Source: Chitinophagales bacterium (lineage in GTDB: Bacteria; Bacteroidota; Bacteroidia; Chitinophagales; UBA2359). Taken from it: 64,000 bases of DNA. The position numbers and the translations under genes are program-made. Every line of letters begins with the position of its first letter. The first letter of the stretch is position 1. The stretch covers positions 620,001 through 684,000 of the forward strand of contig JAWKLZ010000002.1 of assembly GCA_041392475.1 (NCBI GenBank). The letters run 5' to 3'. Below, one piece after another: positions 56,501 through 64,000 of the stretch. The notes beneath the pieces were generated by a model. That model did not search any database. It saw only the letters and a program-made list of their open reading frames with translations, and was not told where the DNA came from.

Positions 56501-56564
56501 CACAACTGTACAAAACGATGGACAGTAAGAGCGAGTAGAAAACAATCATTTTACACTTCTTCAT
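53547..56564 (-). CDS. M16 family zinc metalloprotease, lipoprotein
   Basis: 1005 residues. The leader ends LYSC with Cys21, a lipobox, so it is membrane-anchored outside the cytoplasm. The inverted zinc motif HxxEH is intact: His118, Glu121, His122 (HYLEHMVFKGT), with the distal Glu in EAVYEEYNRA. Four M16 subdomains follow; the second half lacks HxxEH, as expected for a fused pitrilysin/insulinase-type enzyme with an inactive half. Members degrade small peptides. It is monocistronic. Confidence 0.9.
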   Translation of the reverse strand: MKKCKMIVFYSLLLSIVLYSCGGGASMQTSNKEAVAKAKETAEMATNAADKSLTKTAMDGTYTYEYVEGDPMNTRIYTLKNGMKAYLSVNKEDPRIQTAIPVRAGSKNDPRDATGLAHYLEHMVFKGTSKIATSNWEEEKKLLSQISDLYEQHRNETDPAKRTEIYEEIDRVSYEASKLAVPNEYDKMISSLGAKYTNAYTSTDQTVYINNIPSSELEKWLMVESERFQELVLRLFHTELEAVYEEYNRAQDNDGRKIYSAIFENLFPNHHYNISTIGLGEHLKNPSMVKIHEFFDTYYVPNNVAICMSGDFEMSKTIRLIDQYFGDWQPKDVPEWTFEKEKPITEPIEVEVFGSEAEQVAIAYRFDGAGSYDALMLNLMNNILQNGQAGLMDLNLIQKQKILEGGAFQYAMTDYSIHQIRGKAREGQSLEEVKNMLLEQIELIKKGEFPSWLIDAVIKDFKLNELKGLESNWPRTSAMISAFIEDQPWERSVHFLDDIGNITREDVIKFANEHYGNNYVVVYKRNGKGEDGTKVPKPKITQVELNRENQSDFYKEFEKKESGRLEPVFLDYQKEIEQSELAAGVPFYYIHNELNPTFSLSYILDMGNYNNKKFGMAVEYLPYLGTDKYTAEQLQEEFYKLGLSFAVNTSYDRTYVTLSGLEESLEEGVKLFEHILANAKPDEEALQNMVAGILKQRADDKLNKNQIFWTGLYNYARFGANSPIKYILSESELKAVKAQELVDIIHSITGYQHYVFYYGQNKMDKAKQVLQQYHKVVGELMGYPEPAEFTELKTDKDKVLFVDYDMVQAQILMLSLENESFDKKLAPYAEVFGEYFGGGLSSIVFQEIREARALAYSAWAGYTTPGRLDRGHYVQAFMGVQADKMKDAIGAMRGLLNEMPKSEKQFEAAKTSVLKQLETDRITKTGKFFDYLAAKRLDLDYDIRKDIYTNAQSISLNDMDEFFKGHIANKPFTFIVMGKKDNLDMDYLKSLGEFKEVTLEDIFGY

Positions 56565-56887
56565 AAGTGGATAAAATTTTAGTATTAAGATGTTAGATTT
56601 ATTCCTTTATTACATTGATTGTGTGAGTGAAAGATAGCTCAAAAATACTGTTTTTTGATTGAAATATAATTGTGGTCGACTAATTACCTTTGTTAAATTT
56701 TGCTAAATTCAAATATAATGACATTTTGCCGTCTATTCTTAACAAATATAGCTGCAAATGTTTTTGGAGATGTTCACAACTTTTGTGGTTTCCTTCAATG
56801 CTTGACCCCACTCAAATTTCAAAAAAAATAGATAAAAAGAAAAAAAATGCGATATTTAGAGTACCAAAACATAAACCACCACATAGA
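56565..56887. other. Intergenic region between divergent M16 and alkylsulfatase genes
   Basis: 323 nt. A full -7 match, TACCTTTG, lies at 56685-56692 on the plus strand, about 195 nt ahead of the alkylsulfatase ATG, which implies a long leader. An in-frame extension of the alkylsulfatase to 56690 is open but would destroy its lipoprotein signal and is rejected. No other strong structure. Confidence 0.55.
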
Positions 56888-58885
56888 ATGAAAAGTACAT
56901 TTCGCCTCTATTCTTGCTTGTTGACACTGACTCTTATCCTTGTAGTAGGCTGTGGAGAAAACGCTTCTGCTCCTTCCAATACATTGGAGGTTAATGCTGA
57001 CAATACAACACAAGCAAACCTACGTGAACAACTTGAAGCATATCTGCCATTTGAAGATTCAACCGACTTTGTCAATGCAAAGAGGGGATTTATTGCCACC
57101 CGCAAAGACCCCATCATCAAAAACGAAGATGGAAGCATATCGGTACATTTGGCATCATGGGATTTTTTGGACAAACCTGCTCCTGCCACCGCCAATCCAA
57201 GTTTGTGGCGACAAGGACAGCTGAACAAAATACATGGTTTGTTTGAAGTGACCAAAGGTATTTACCAAATCCGTGGTTTTGACTTGGCGAATATGACTTT
57301 GATTGAGTCCAACAATGGCTGGATCATCATTGACCCGCTCACTTCAAAGACTGCAGCCAAAGCAGGTTTAGAGTTGGCAAACGAACATTTGGGTAAAAAG
57401 ACTGTGCAAGCGGTCATTTTCACACACAGCCACATTGACCATTTTGGAGGAATTAGAGGAGTCGTCACCGATGAGGATATCAAGGAAGGTAGGGTCGAAA
57501 TCATTGCGCCCGAAGGTTTTTTTGAACATTCTATTACCGAAAATATCATTGCAGGAAATGCCATGATGCGGCGGGCAACGATTATGTTTGGAAGTTTACT
57601 GCCCAGAAATGAAAAAGGTATGATTGGCAATGGATTGGGGCAGATTGTTTCTCGTGGGCAATATGGCATTTTGAAGCCAACGAAAGTAATCAAAGAAACG
57701 GGTGAAAAACTAGTAGTAGATGGCATCGAAATCGTTTTTCAGAATACTCCCGAAGCCGAAGCTCCTGCTGAGTTTATGTTTTATTTTCCTCAATTCAAGG
57801 CATTTTGCCAAGCAGAAGAAATCAACCACAATTTGCACAATATGTACACCCTCCGGGGTGCAGAAGTGCGGAATGGTTTGAAGTGGTCGAAATACATTGA
57901 TGAGAGTTTGCAAATGTTTGGTGATGAAGTAGAAGTATCTTTTGGTAGTCATCATTGGCCCACATGGGAAAATGCGGCAATTGTGGATTTTTGGAAAAAA
58001 CAAAGAGATACTTATAAATACATTCACGACGAAACCTTGTATTTGGCGAACAATGGCTATACAATGGTCGAAATTGCAGAAAAAATACAACTGCCCGACG
58101 AGTTGGCGAAGTTTTTTGCCAATAGAGGATATTATGGTACAGTCAGCCACAATTCTAAGGCACAGTACCAATTGTATTTTGGTTGGTTTGACGGCAATCC
58201 TGCCAACTTACACGCCCTGCCGCCTGTCGAGGCTTCGGTGAAATATGTGGAATACATGGGCGGAGCGGACAGTATTTTGGCGAAAGCACAGCGGGATTAC
58301 GACAAAGGGGAATACCGTTGGGTCGGAATGGTGTTGAATCACCTCGTTTTTGCGGAGCCTCAAAACCGTGCAGCAAGAGAATTGCTCGCAAAGGCTTATA
58401 CACAAATGGGTTATCAGGCGGAATCAGGTCCATGGCGAAATTTTTACCTTACAGGTGCTTCTGAATTGCTCAACGGCATCACCAAAGAGGTGTATGGAAA
58501 AGTCGGAGGTGCTTCTGACGATATTTTGACCAATATGCCTCTCGAAACGTTCTACGATTTTTTGGCGGTTCGGATGGATAGAAGCAAGGCGAAAGGCAAA
58601 AAATATGTTTTCAATATAGTTTTCCCAGACATCAACCAAACGATTTCTCTTTATCTGGAAAATCAAGTATTGCACAACCGAGTTGGTGTATTGGCAGAGA
58701 ATCCAAATGCAACCGTCACCATGAACAAAACGACCTTCAATGACATTATTACTCAAAAATCATCGGGAATGAAAAAATACTTGTTGGGAGAAGTTAAAAT
58801 TGAAGGAAATCGAGACGAATATTCCGATTTTCAATCTATGGTCGAAACGCCGTTTCAATTGATGTTCAACATTGTAGAGCCTTAG
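56888..58885 (+). CDS. MBL-fold alkylsulfatase, lipoprotein (SdsA-like)
   Basis: 665 residues from the ATG at 56888; the leader ends VVGC with Cys22, a lipobox. The metallo-beta-lactamase core has the zinc motif THSHIDHFGG (His180, His182, Asp184, His185). After it come the alkyl-sulfatase dimerisation helical domain (about 420-540) and a C-terminal SCP2-like domain (about 550-665), the SdsA1 layout. Such enzymes release sulfate from primary alkyl sulfates such as SDS. In P. aeruginosa SdsA1 is secreted; here a lipid anchor is predicted. The start of folA is 80 nt downstream on the same strand. Confidence 0.9.
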   Translation: MKSTFRLYSCLLTLTLILVVGCGENASAPSNTLEVNADNTTQANLREQLEAYLPFEDSTDFVNAKRGFIATRKDPIIKNEDGSISVHLASWDFLDKPAPATANPSLWRQGQLNKIHGLFEVTKGIYQIRGFDLANMTLIESNNGWIIIDPLTSKTAAKAGLELANEHLGKKTVQAVIFTHSHIDHFGGIRGVVTDEDIKEGRVEIIAPEGFFEHSITENIIAGNAMMRRATIMFGSLLPRNEKGMIGNGLGQIVSRGQYGILKPTKVIKETGEKLVVDGIEIVFQNTPEAEAPAEFMFYFPQFKAFCQAEEINHNLHNMYTLRGAEVRNGLKWSKYIDESLQMFGDEVEVSFGSHHWPTWENAAIVDFWKKQRDTYKYIHDETLYLANNGYTMVEIAEKIQLPDELAKFFANRGYYGTVSHNSKAQYQLYFGWFDGNPANLHALPPVEASVKYVEYMGGADSILAKAQRDYDKGEYRWVGMVLNHLVFAEPQNRAARELLAKAYTQMGYQAESGPWRNFYLTGASELLNGITKEVYGKVGGASDDILTNMPLETFYDFLAVRMDRSKAKGKKYVFNIVFPDINQTISLYLENQVLHNRVGVLAENPNATVTMNKTTFNDIITQKSSGMKKYLLGEVKIEGNRDEYSDFQSMVETPFQLMFNIVEP

Positions 58886-58965
58886 TTTTTCCAAATAAAA
58901 CTCGCTTCAAATACATTAACACACTAAAACAACAACACCCCAAAACACGAAAACAACAAATAAAA

Positions 58966-59484
58966 ATGAAAGTATCCATTATTGCAGCCGAGAGTGAGAA
59001 CCATGTTATTGGAGTAGATGGCGAACTACCGTGGAAAGTACCGGCAGATATGCGTTATTTTATGAAGAAGACCACAGGTCACCATATTATTATGGGACGC
59101 AAAACCTACGAAGAAGGTGGAGTCAACAAACCCCTTCCGAAGCGGGTAAACATCATTGTGACCCGTCAAAAAGACTGGCAAGCAGAGGGTTGCATTATAG
59201 TCCACTCCATTGAAGACGCATTGAAGATAGCAGAAGAAGGTGGAGAACAGGAGGCATTTGTTATTGGAGGAGAGCAAATTTACCGTTTGGCTTTAGAGAA
59301 AGATTTGGTCGACAAAATTTACCTGACTCAAATTGAAGTTCGCATACCTGATGGTGATGCTTTTTTCCCAACTTTAGATAGAGATGTTTGGGAACGAACT
59401 GTTTATGAACGTTACCCATCCGATGAAAAAAATATGTACGCTTATGCGTTTAGAGAGTATCAAAAGAAAGAAGACTTGAAATGA
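58966..59484 (+). CDS. folA: Dihydrofolate reductase
   Basis: 172 residues. Conserved features: IAAESENHVIGVDGELPWK, Asp28 (PADMRYF) in the active site, GRKTYE and FVIGGEQIY. It reduces dihydrofolate to tetrahydrofolate with NADPH. The mRNA leader is A/C-rich with CAACAACACC-type repeats and no Shine-Dalgarno site. No thyA is next to it. Confidence 0.94.
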   Translation: MKVSIIAAESENHVIGVDGELPWKVPADMRYFMKKTTGHHIIMGRKTYEEGGVNKPLPKRVNIIVTRQKDWQAEGCIIVHSIEDALKIAEEGGEQEAFVIGGEQIYRLALEKDLVDKIYLTQIEVRIPDGDAFFPTLDRDVWERTVYERYPSDEKNMYAYAFREYQKKEDLK

Positions 59485-59509
59485 TGGTAATAAAATTCAC
59501 ACAATGCCG

Positions 59510-60196
59510 CTATCTCACAATTCCCCCCTTCAAATCCCCTTCAATGCCAGCTACAATCAAGCGATTGATTTCCTCCGCCCATTCCATATTCATAAAGTGT
59601 GTGCCGCCTACAATGGTAACGGGGTTTTGAATAAACTTGTAAGGAAAAATGCGGTCTTTTGTGCCGTGAATGTGAATCAAATCAAGTGGATACGTATCGT
59701 TTTTCCAAGCCGCCAACTGCTGCATTGCCCAGCGTAGAAAAATAGGTGATTGGCTTGTCACCATTGAATTGAACAATTCGACATGCTGCTTTTTGTATAT
59801 CAAGCCAATAGCCTGTTTGGAAAAAAGTTTGAAAAACCGAAAAGAATTTGGAGTAATCGTTTGAAAGATAGGTACTTTTTGAAGTGCTTTGACATGAGGC
59901 GGCTTTTCTGATGCACGTTTGATACTCGCAATGATGATGTGTGTATGGGGCTTGACTGGCAAAAACCGCCGCAATTCTATGCTGAACACTCCCCCAATAG
60001 ACACCCCTACCAACACAAATGGCTTTGAAGTATCAATTTGCTGACTCAAGCGATAGGCATACTCTGCAATGGTCTCAGGAACATCTGGTTCAAGCCACTC
60101 TACCACTTTGGAAGGATACGGAATTTGTTCCTGCTGCTTGGTAAACATTCGGTAATCACCTCCCAATCCTGGGATATAATAAATTGTTGGTTTCAT
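59510..60196 (-). CDS. Alpha/beta hydrolase (small, GVSIGG nucleophile)
   Basis: 228 residues. The nucleophile elbow is GVSIGG (Ser about 84), the acid is the Asp in HGTKDRIF and the base the His in VGGTHFM near the C-terminus. The N-terminal YYIPGLGGD segment supplies the oxyanion hole. The specific substrate is not apparent. Cytoplasmic. Confidence 0.85.
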   Translation of the reverse strand: MKPTIYYIPGLGGDYRMFTKQQEQIPYPSKVVEWLEPDVPETIAEYAYRLSQQIDTSKPFVLVGVSIGGVFSIELRRFLPVKPHTHIIIASIKRASEKPPHVKALQKVPIFQTITPNSFRFFKLFSKQAIGLIYKKQHVELFNSMVTSQSPIFLRWAMQQLAAWKNDTYPLDLIHIHGTKDRIFPYKFIQNPVTIVGGTHFMNMEWAEEINRLIVAGIEGDLKGGIVR

Positions 60197-60361
60197 GGTA
60201 GTTTTTAAAAATCAAAACCCAACATTGAGTTTAAACCTGTATTTGAATTTGAAATCTCAATCAGAAACGCTTCAAAAATAATTTTACCAGTTTTATTTGA
60301 TAAGAAACTGATATTGAACTGCTTTTTTAATTTTTTTTTCATTCTAATTTTCATTTATGCC

Positions 60362-61108
60362 TTAGGGTTTTCGATACATTTTGAAATTCCCTAAGCCTAT
60401 TCTCTGCAAAAAGTGCATAAAAGACACCCTCAACACACCCAAACCATAAATAGAACTCCGCTTCAAATTGATAGAAGAAGCCTCTTCAAAATATTTGGTC
60501 GGGCAAGTCACCTCTGCAATTTCAAAACCTGCGTAAAAAATTTGGGAAAGCATTTGATTATCAAATATAAAATCATCCGAATTACCATTGTAATCAATTC
60601 CCTCCAATACTTCCTTCGAAAAAGCACGATAACCCGTATGGTACTCCGAAAGTTTTTGATTGATCAATAAATTTTGGGAAAGTGTCAAAAAACGGTTGGC
60701 GATGTACTTGTAAATCGGCATTCCGCCCTTCAATGCACCTTTACCCAAAATGCGAGAAGCCAATACCGCAGGATACAATCCACTGCCAATAATGCTCGCC
60801 ATTGCAGGAATCAATTTGGGTGTATATTGGTAATCAGGATGCACCATAATTACGATGTCGGCACCAATTTCTAAAGCCTTGTTATAGCAAGTTTTTTGAT
60901 TGCCACCATAACCCTTGTTTTTGTCATGTCGAATAACATGATGTATGCCAATCTTTTTGGCCAACTCCGATGTATTGTCCTTGCTGAAATCATCCACCAA
61001 AATCACCTCATCTACAATGTTGTGGGGTATTTCATTGTAAGTTTGTTCGAGGGTCAATTCCGCATTGTAGGCAGGCATCACGACTACCACTTTTTTGTTG
61101 TGTATCAT
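60362..61108 (-). CDS. Glycosyltransferase family 2 (dolichyl-phosphate-mannose-synthase-like)
   Basis: 248 residues. A GT-A fold with VVMPAYNAE, VDDFSKDNT and a metal-binding HPDYQY in place of the standard DxD. NKGYGGNQKT and TGYRAFSKE are typical of the DPM1/GtrB-like branch, which transfers sugar from a nucleotide to polyprenyl phosphate. There are no membrane helices. It is isolated from other glycan genes. Confidence 0.85.
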   Translation of the reverse strand: MIHNKKVVVVMPAYNAELTLEQTYNEIPHNIVDEVILVDDFSKDNTSELAKKIGIHHVIRHDKNKGYGGNQKTCYNKALEIGADIVIMVHPDYQYTPKLIPAMASIIGSGLYPAVLASRILGKGALKGGMPIYKYIANRFLTLSQNLLINQKLSEYHTGYRAFSKEVLEGIDYNGNSDDFIFDNQMLSQIFYAGFEIAEVTCPTKYFEEASSINLKRSSIYGLGVLRVSFMHFLQRIGLGNFKMYRKP

Positions 61109-61156
61109 ATACGATTGTGCTTTAGGAGTGCTTTTGTTGTAAAAATTCAGACGTAA

Positions 61157-61180
61157 GGTATTGGACGAAAGACACTAACC
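61157..61180. repeat. Fragment of the dispersed repeat
   Basis: GTATTGGACGAAAGACAC at about 61157-61174 matches the end of the MITE-like copies at 8305 and 45706 for about 15 nt. Only the terminal part is left. Confidence 0.35.
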
Positions 61181-61326
61181 TTATGAACTGCAAAATTAAT
61201 AATTTTCAACACCTAAGCCACCAATCAAAATGAAAATCTTGGGAAAGAAGCTTTGAATACAAAATTTGAAACCTTGTTTGAGATTCGATTGTTTAAAACA
61301 CAACAACCTAAAAAACAAATACCATA

Positions 61327-61794
61327 ATGAACGCAAGTACACAAGAAATCATAGCCAAATTCAACCAACTTCCCCAAAACCTGCAACAACAGGTGATAGA
61401 CTACATCGATTTTTTGATTTGGAAATACAAAATTGAAATCCCCGCAATTCCGCAAGAGTCAGAAGTGATGGACGAAACAATAAGCATTGAAGAAAGTGAA
61501 GTGCAGAAAACACCAACAATTGTTGAGAAAAACCTTGCCTCTGTTGAACCAGAAAATACTTCAACATCAACAGAACAAATAACCAAAGAAACACAAATTC
61601 TTGTAGAAAATCCTACGCCTGTTGAACCAGAAAATACTGAACCAAACGCAGTAAAAATAATAAAAGAAAAATCACCCTCACCTGAAGAACTTCAAATGGA
61701 CCAACAACTTGAAGCCATCAAAAAAGCAAACAAAGATAAAATTGCACCCAATTGGCAGGAAATCAAAAAAACATTTTTAGACGAGTTTTATTGA
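61327..61794 (+). CDS. DUF2281-like protein with Pro/Glu-rich middle region
   Basis: 155 residues. The first 34 resemble DUF2281 and antitoxin-type N-termini (IAKFNQLPQNLQQQVIDYIDFL). The middle is acidic and low-complexity, with VEPENT at 73-78 and 99-104, a 26-residue spacing that suggests a duplicated linker. The C-terminal 40 residues are charged and helical (MDQQLEAIKKANKDK). No toxin partner is encoded next to it. A structural or regulatory role is possible but unknown. Confidence 0.65.
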   Translation: MNASTQEIIAKFNQLPQNLQQQVIDYIDFLIWKYKIEIPAIPQESEVMDETISIEESEVQKTPTIVEKNLASVEPENTSTSTEQITKETQILVENPTPVEPENTEPNAVKIIKEKSPSPEELQMDQQLEAIKKANKDKIAPNWQEIKKTFLDEFY

Positions 61795-61979
61795 TTTTGA
61801 TTTGTAGGCAGGAAAGTTTCCAATGGGGTCAAAAAAATATTTTTTAGTAGAAAACTAAATAACATAACCCTTTATCAAAAAAATGAAGTTTGGGTATTGT
61901 TTTTGTTGTGAAATGTTTAACAACCGAAAAAGTCCCACGAATTCTTTTTCTATATACCTACAAACACATTTGCATCATT

Positions 61980-62366
61980 ATGCTACTACAAGCTATATTG
62001 CTCTTTTTTTTCGCAGGAATAGTAAGTGTCATTCTACTTCTACTCCAACCTATCAACCTAAAAACCTATAACTTAGCAGTCATAGGAACCGTTTTAGACA
62101 AAGAAACCCATCAACCTATTGCCCACGCACATGTGGTTCTTGAAGAACTAGAAGGCAAATACCAATCAACAATGACATCACATCCAGATGGTGGTTTTTG
62201 GTTTACCCTACAACCCACCAAAAAATACCGAGTATTGTTAGTCGATGCCAATCAACAAGTCATAGATGAAGCACATTTATCCACTATGAATACAGAGTCT
62301 AAAACTTTTGATGTGACCTTGAGAGCAACAAAAAGCAGTCAATTGGCCTATCTTTTTGCTAACTAA
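61980..62366 (+). CDS. Membrane-anchored protein with carboxypeptidase-regulatory-like domain
   Basis: 128 residues from the ATG at 61980; an upstream open start at 61890 uses TTG and adds residues with no match. One N-terminal membrane anchor or uncleaved signal (LLQAILLFFFAGIVSVILLLL) is followed by a short transthyretin-like/CarboxypepD_reg-like domain (AVIGTVLDKETHQPIAHAHVVLEE, PDGGFWFTLQPTKKYRV). Such domains are common as adhesion or presentation modules in Bacteroidota envelopes. Function unknown. Confidence 0.65.
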   Translation: MLLQAILLFFFAGIVSVILLLLQPINLKTYNLAVIGTVLDKETHQPIAHAHVVLEELEGKYQSTMTSHPDGGFWFTLQPTKKYRVLLVDANQQVIDEAHLSTMNTESKTFDVTLRATKSSQLAYLFAN

Positions 62367-62400
62367 GGATTCCTAATAGAATAGTTTCCCGATTTGGAGT

Positions 62401-62419
62401 AAAGACTTCCAAAGTCTTT
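62401..62419 (+). terminator. Short hairpin after the anchored protein gene
   Basis: AAAGACTT (62401-62408) pairs perfectly with AAGTCTTT (62412-62419) around CCA. No T-run follows, so terminator function is uncertain. Confidence 0.35.
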
Positions 62420-62604
62420 GCCGTTCCCACAAAAATTTGTCAAAGAACCCCAAAAATTAACTGCCTGATTTACAAAATAGGAACTCCACGTCTATCCCCG
62501 ATTCTATCGTCATTTACCTTACAAGAAGATTATTCCCTATCAAAAAAGAATCATTGTGATGTGATAAATGCTTAATTTTAAGCCCATATAAAATATCCAT
62601 CATA

Positions 62605-64000
62605 ATGAGAAACTTTACAATGTGCTTTTTAGCCGTTTTTCTGTGCTTCAATACAATGGCACAAACCCATCAACAACTGGCAAAAACTACCATTCCGCTT
62701 TCCCGCATAGAGCGTGTCACACTTCCTAAGGTGAACAACAAACTTTTGAAGGAAAAAGAATTGAAGGAAAGAGCCCTCACCAAAGCTCGTGCTATTCAAT
62801 TTGCCGAACCCATTGAAGTAAGCATTACACCCCAAACACATGGTACTTGGGAAAACCTCAAAAATGGATATGCAGTATGGAAATTGAAGGTATATTCCCC
62901 CAATGCTTTATCGCTCAATTTGGGATTTCATCAATTTTTCTTACCCAAAAACAGCCGCTTTTTTATCTATTCTCCTGACTACAAAAAAGTCTTAGGCCCT
63001 TTCACTGCAAATGACAACGAACTCCACAAACAATTGTGGACTCCAATCATTGAAGGAGATGAAGTCGTATTGGAGCTTCAAATTGACAGTGAACAGATTC
63101 CTCATCTGGCATTGGAATTGGGTACAGTGAACCACGATTTTATGGGTTTTGGTCAAAAACTACTTTCAGGTTCATGCAATTTGGATGTGATTTGCGGCAC
63201 TCCCGATGGTTGGCCACGAGTAGATGATTATAGAGACATTATTCGCTCAGCAGCAGTCTATTCTGTTGGAGGGACTTTGGCATGTTCGGGCGCACTCATC
63301 AACAATGCCCGCAATGACTGTACTCCTTATTTCCTCACCGCCGACCATTGCGGCGTACGTACAGGCAATGCCCCATCGGTGGTAGTTTATTGGAATTTTG
63401 AAAACAGCACCTGCCGACAACCCAATACTCCTCAAAGTGGTGCGTTTGGCGATGGCACTTTGGACGACTTCAATTCAGGCAGCACATTTAGGGCTACCTA
63501 TGGCGCAAGTGATTTTACGCTCATAGAATTGGACGATCCCGTTTCGGAAACAGCTGAACCCTATTTTGCAGGTTGGGACAGAGAAAACCACTTGCCAGAT
63601 GGAGCGATTTGTATTCATCATCCAAATACAGACGAAAAACGCATCAGTTTTGAAAACAATCCTTGTACGCTTTCCAATTTTGGTGGCTCGATGCCCAATA
63701 CACATGTAATGGTAAACGATTGGGACACAGGAACAACTGAACCTGGTTCGTCTGGCTCACCTTTGTTCAACTTGAATAAACAAATCGTTGGTCAATTGTC
63801 GGGAGGAGGCGCAGCTTGTGGCAACAACGAATCTGATGAATTTGGATGGGTTAAAGTTTCTTGGGAGGGTGGCGGAAGCCCTCAATCTCGCCTCAAAGAT
63901 TGGTTGGACCCCGATGGTATTGGCGTTTTGAACTTGAACGGAAAAGATTGCAGTTATGGATTGACTCTGAGCCAAAGTTTTGTGGAAGTCTGCAATCAAA
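62605..64000 (+). CDS. Secreted trypsin-like serine protease (3' end beyond window)
   Basis: 465 codons visible with no stop, so the gene continues past 64000. A signal peptide (residues 1-20, MAQ) is present. The chymotrypsin-fold catalytic triad is visible as His248 in LTADHC, Asp303 in SDFTLIEL and Ser383 in GSSGSP, in the style of Lys-C/Achromobacter protease I-like enzymes. An N-terminal prodomain of about 185 residues precedes the mature enzyme. A C-terminal T9SS sorting domain would be expected but lies outside the window. The start is supported by the signal peptide. Confidence 0.9.
   Translation, partial: MRNFTMCFLAVFLCFNTMAQTHQQLAKTTIPLSRIERVTLPKVNNKLLKEKELKERALTKARAIQFAEPIEVSITPQTHGTWENLKNGYAVWKLKVYSPNALSLNLGFHQFFLPKNSRFFIYSPDYKKVLGPFTANDNELHKQLWTPIIEGDEVVLELQIDSEQIPHLALELGTVNHDFMGFGQKLLSGSCNLDVICGTPDGWPRVDDYRDIIRSAAVYSVGGTLACSGALINNARNDCTPYFLTADHCGVRTGNAPSVVVYWNFENSTCRQPNTPQSGAFGDGTLDDFNSGSTFRATYGASDFTLIELDDPVSETAEPYFAGWDRENHLPDGAICIHHPNTDEKRISFENNPCTLSNFGGSMPNTHVMVNDWDTGTTEPGSSGSPLFNLNKQIVGQLSGGGAACGNNESDEFGWVKVSWEGGGSPQSRLKDWLDPDGIGVLNLNGKDCSYGLTLSQSFVEVCNQ

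Noticed and set aside
56690..56887. 66-residue N-terminal extension of the alkylsulfatase
   Set aside because: It would bury the lipoprotein signal at an internal position and begins inside the -7 box.
1..64000. CRISPR array, tRNA or rRNA genes, riboswitches
   Set aside because: I looked for spaced direct repeats, TTCGAATCC-type T-loops and long rRNA-like sequence and found none I could support.

Overview
The window comes from a Bacteroidota chromosome, most likely from the Saprospiria/Chitinophagia side of the phylum; I cannot fix the genus. Four things point there. Several secreted proteins end in type IX secretion sorting domains, both the gliding-motility-associated (CHU_C, type B) and the type A form. 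The non-coding DNA is A/T-rich and its promoter-like sites fit TTTG-N19/20-TAnnTTTG rather than the sigma70 consensus. Start codons lack strong Shine-Dalgarno sequences. Families such as NhaD, DUF2805, LytTR systems, AAA-ATPase-like/PD-(D/E)XK proteins and choice-of-anchor-L adhesins are typical of the phylum. No rRNA, tRNA, CRISPR array or prophage was seen.

Layout. 1-6.7 kb: a truncated AAA ATPase behind a perfect palindrome, a DUF2805 gene, a protein with a DnaJ-like cysteine cluster, a divergent PiT-like permease, and an overlapping pair of a secreted protein and a TPR-CHAT protease. 6.7-16.5 kb: mostly housekeeping genes (rluB, scpB, a Prc-type S41 protease, galK, pbpC), interrupted by an AAA/PD-(D/E)XK gene. 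16.5-20 kb: an IS remnant and a co-directional amidase, receiver-histidine kinase and LytTR regulator cluster. 20-27 kb: a methyltransferase, a CHU_C surface protein, a cation-chloride-cotransporter-like permease, a NUDIX protein, a decayed IS605-type element with an internally deleted tnpB, and a BON-LysM protein. 27-35.4 kb: two giant tandem paralogous adhesins whose last 1.3 kb are nearly identical. 35-64 kb: yifB/comM, secreted nuclease and sorting-domain proteins, csaA-like, a sodium:solute symporter, map with a methyltransferase, lipases, O-antigen ligase, NhaD, a receiver-HPt protein, a PLP decarboxylase, an M16 protease, an alkylsulfatase, folA, a GT2 and finally a trypsin-like secreted protease cut by the window end.

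Functionally this is a mixed core/accessory region. Cell-wall synthesis and turnover (PBP1C, amidase, LysM protein), envelope export and adhesion (T9SS cargo, lipoproteins) and ion homeostasis (NhaD, SSS, CCC-like and PiT-like carriers) dominate. Mobile DNA is limited to fragments: an IS transposase stub, the dead TnpB element, and a MITE-like repeat of about 140 bp present in two inverted copies plus one possible fragment. The least explained material is the secreted-protein/TPR-CHAT pair, the zinc-cluster protein at 660, the dispersed repeat and the homogenised adhesin pair.
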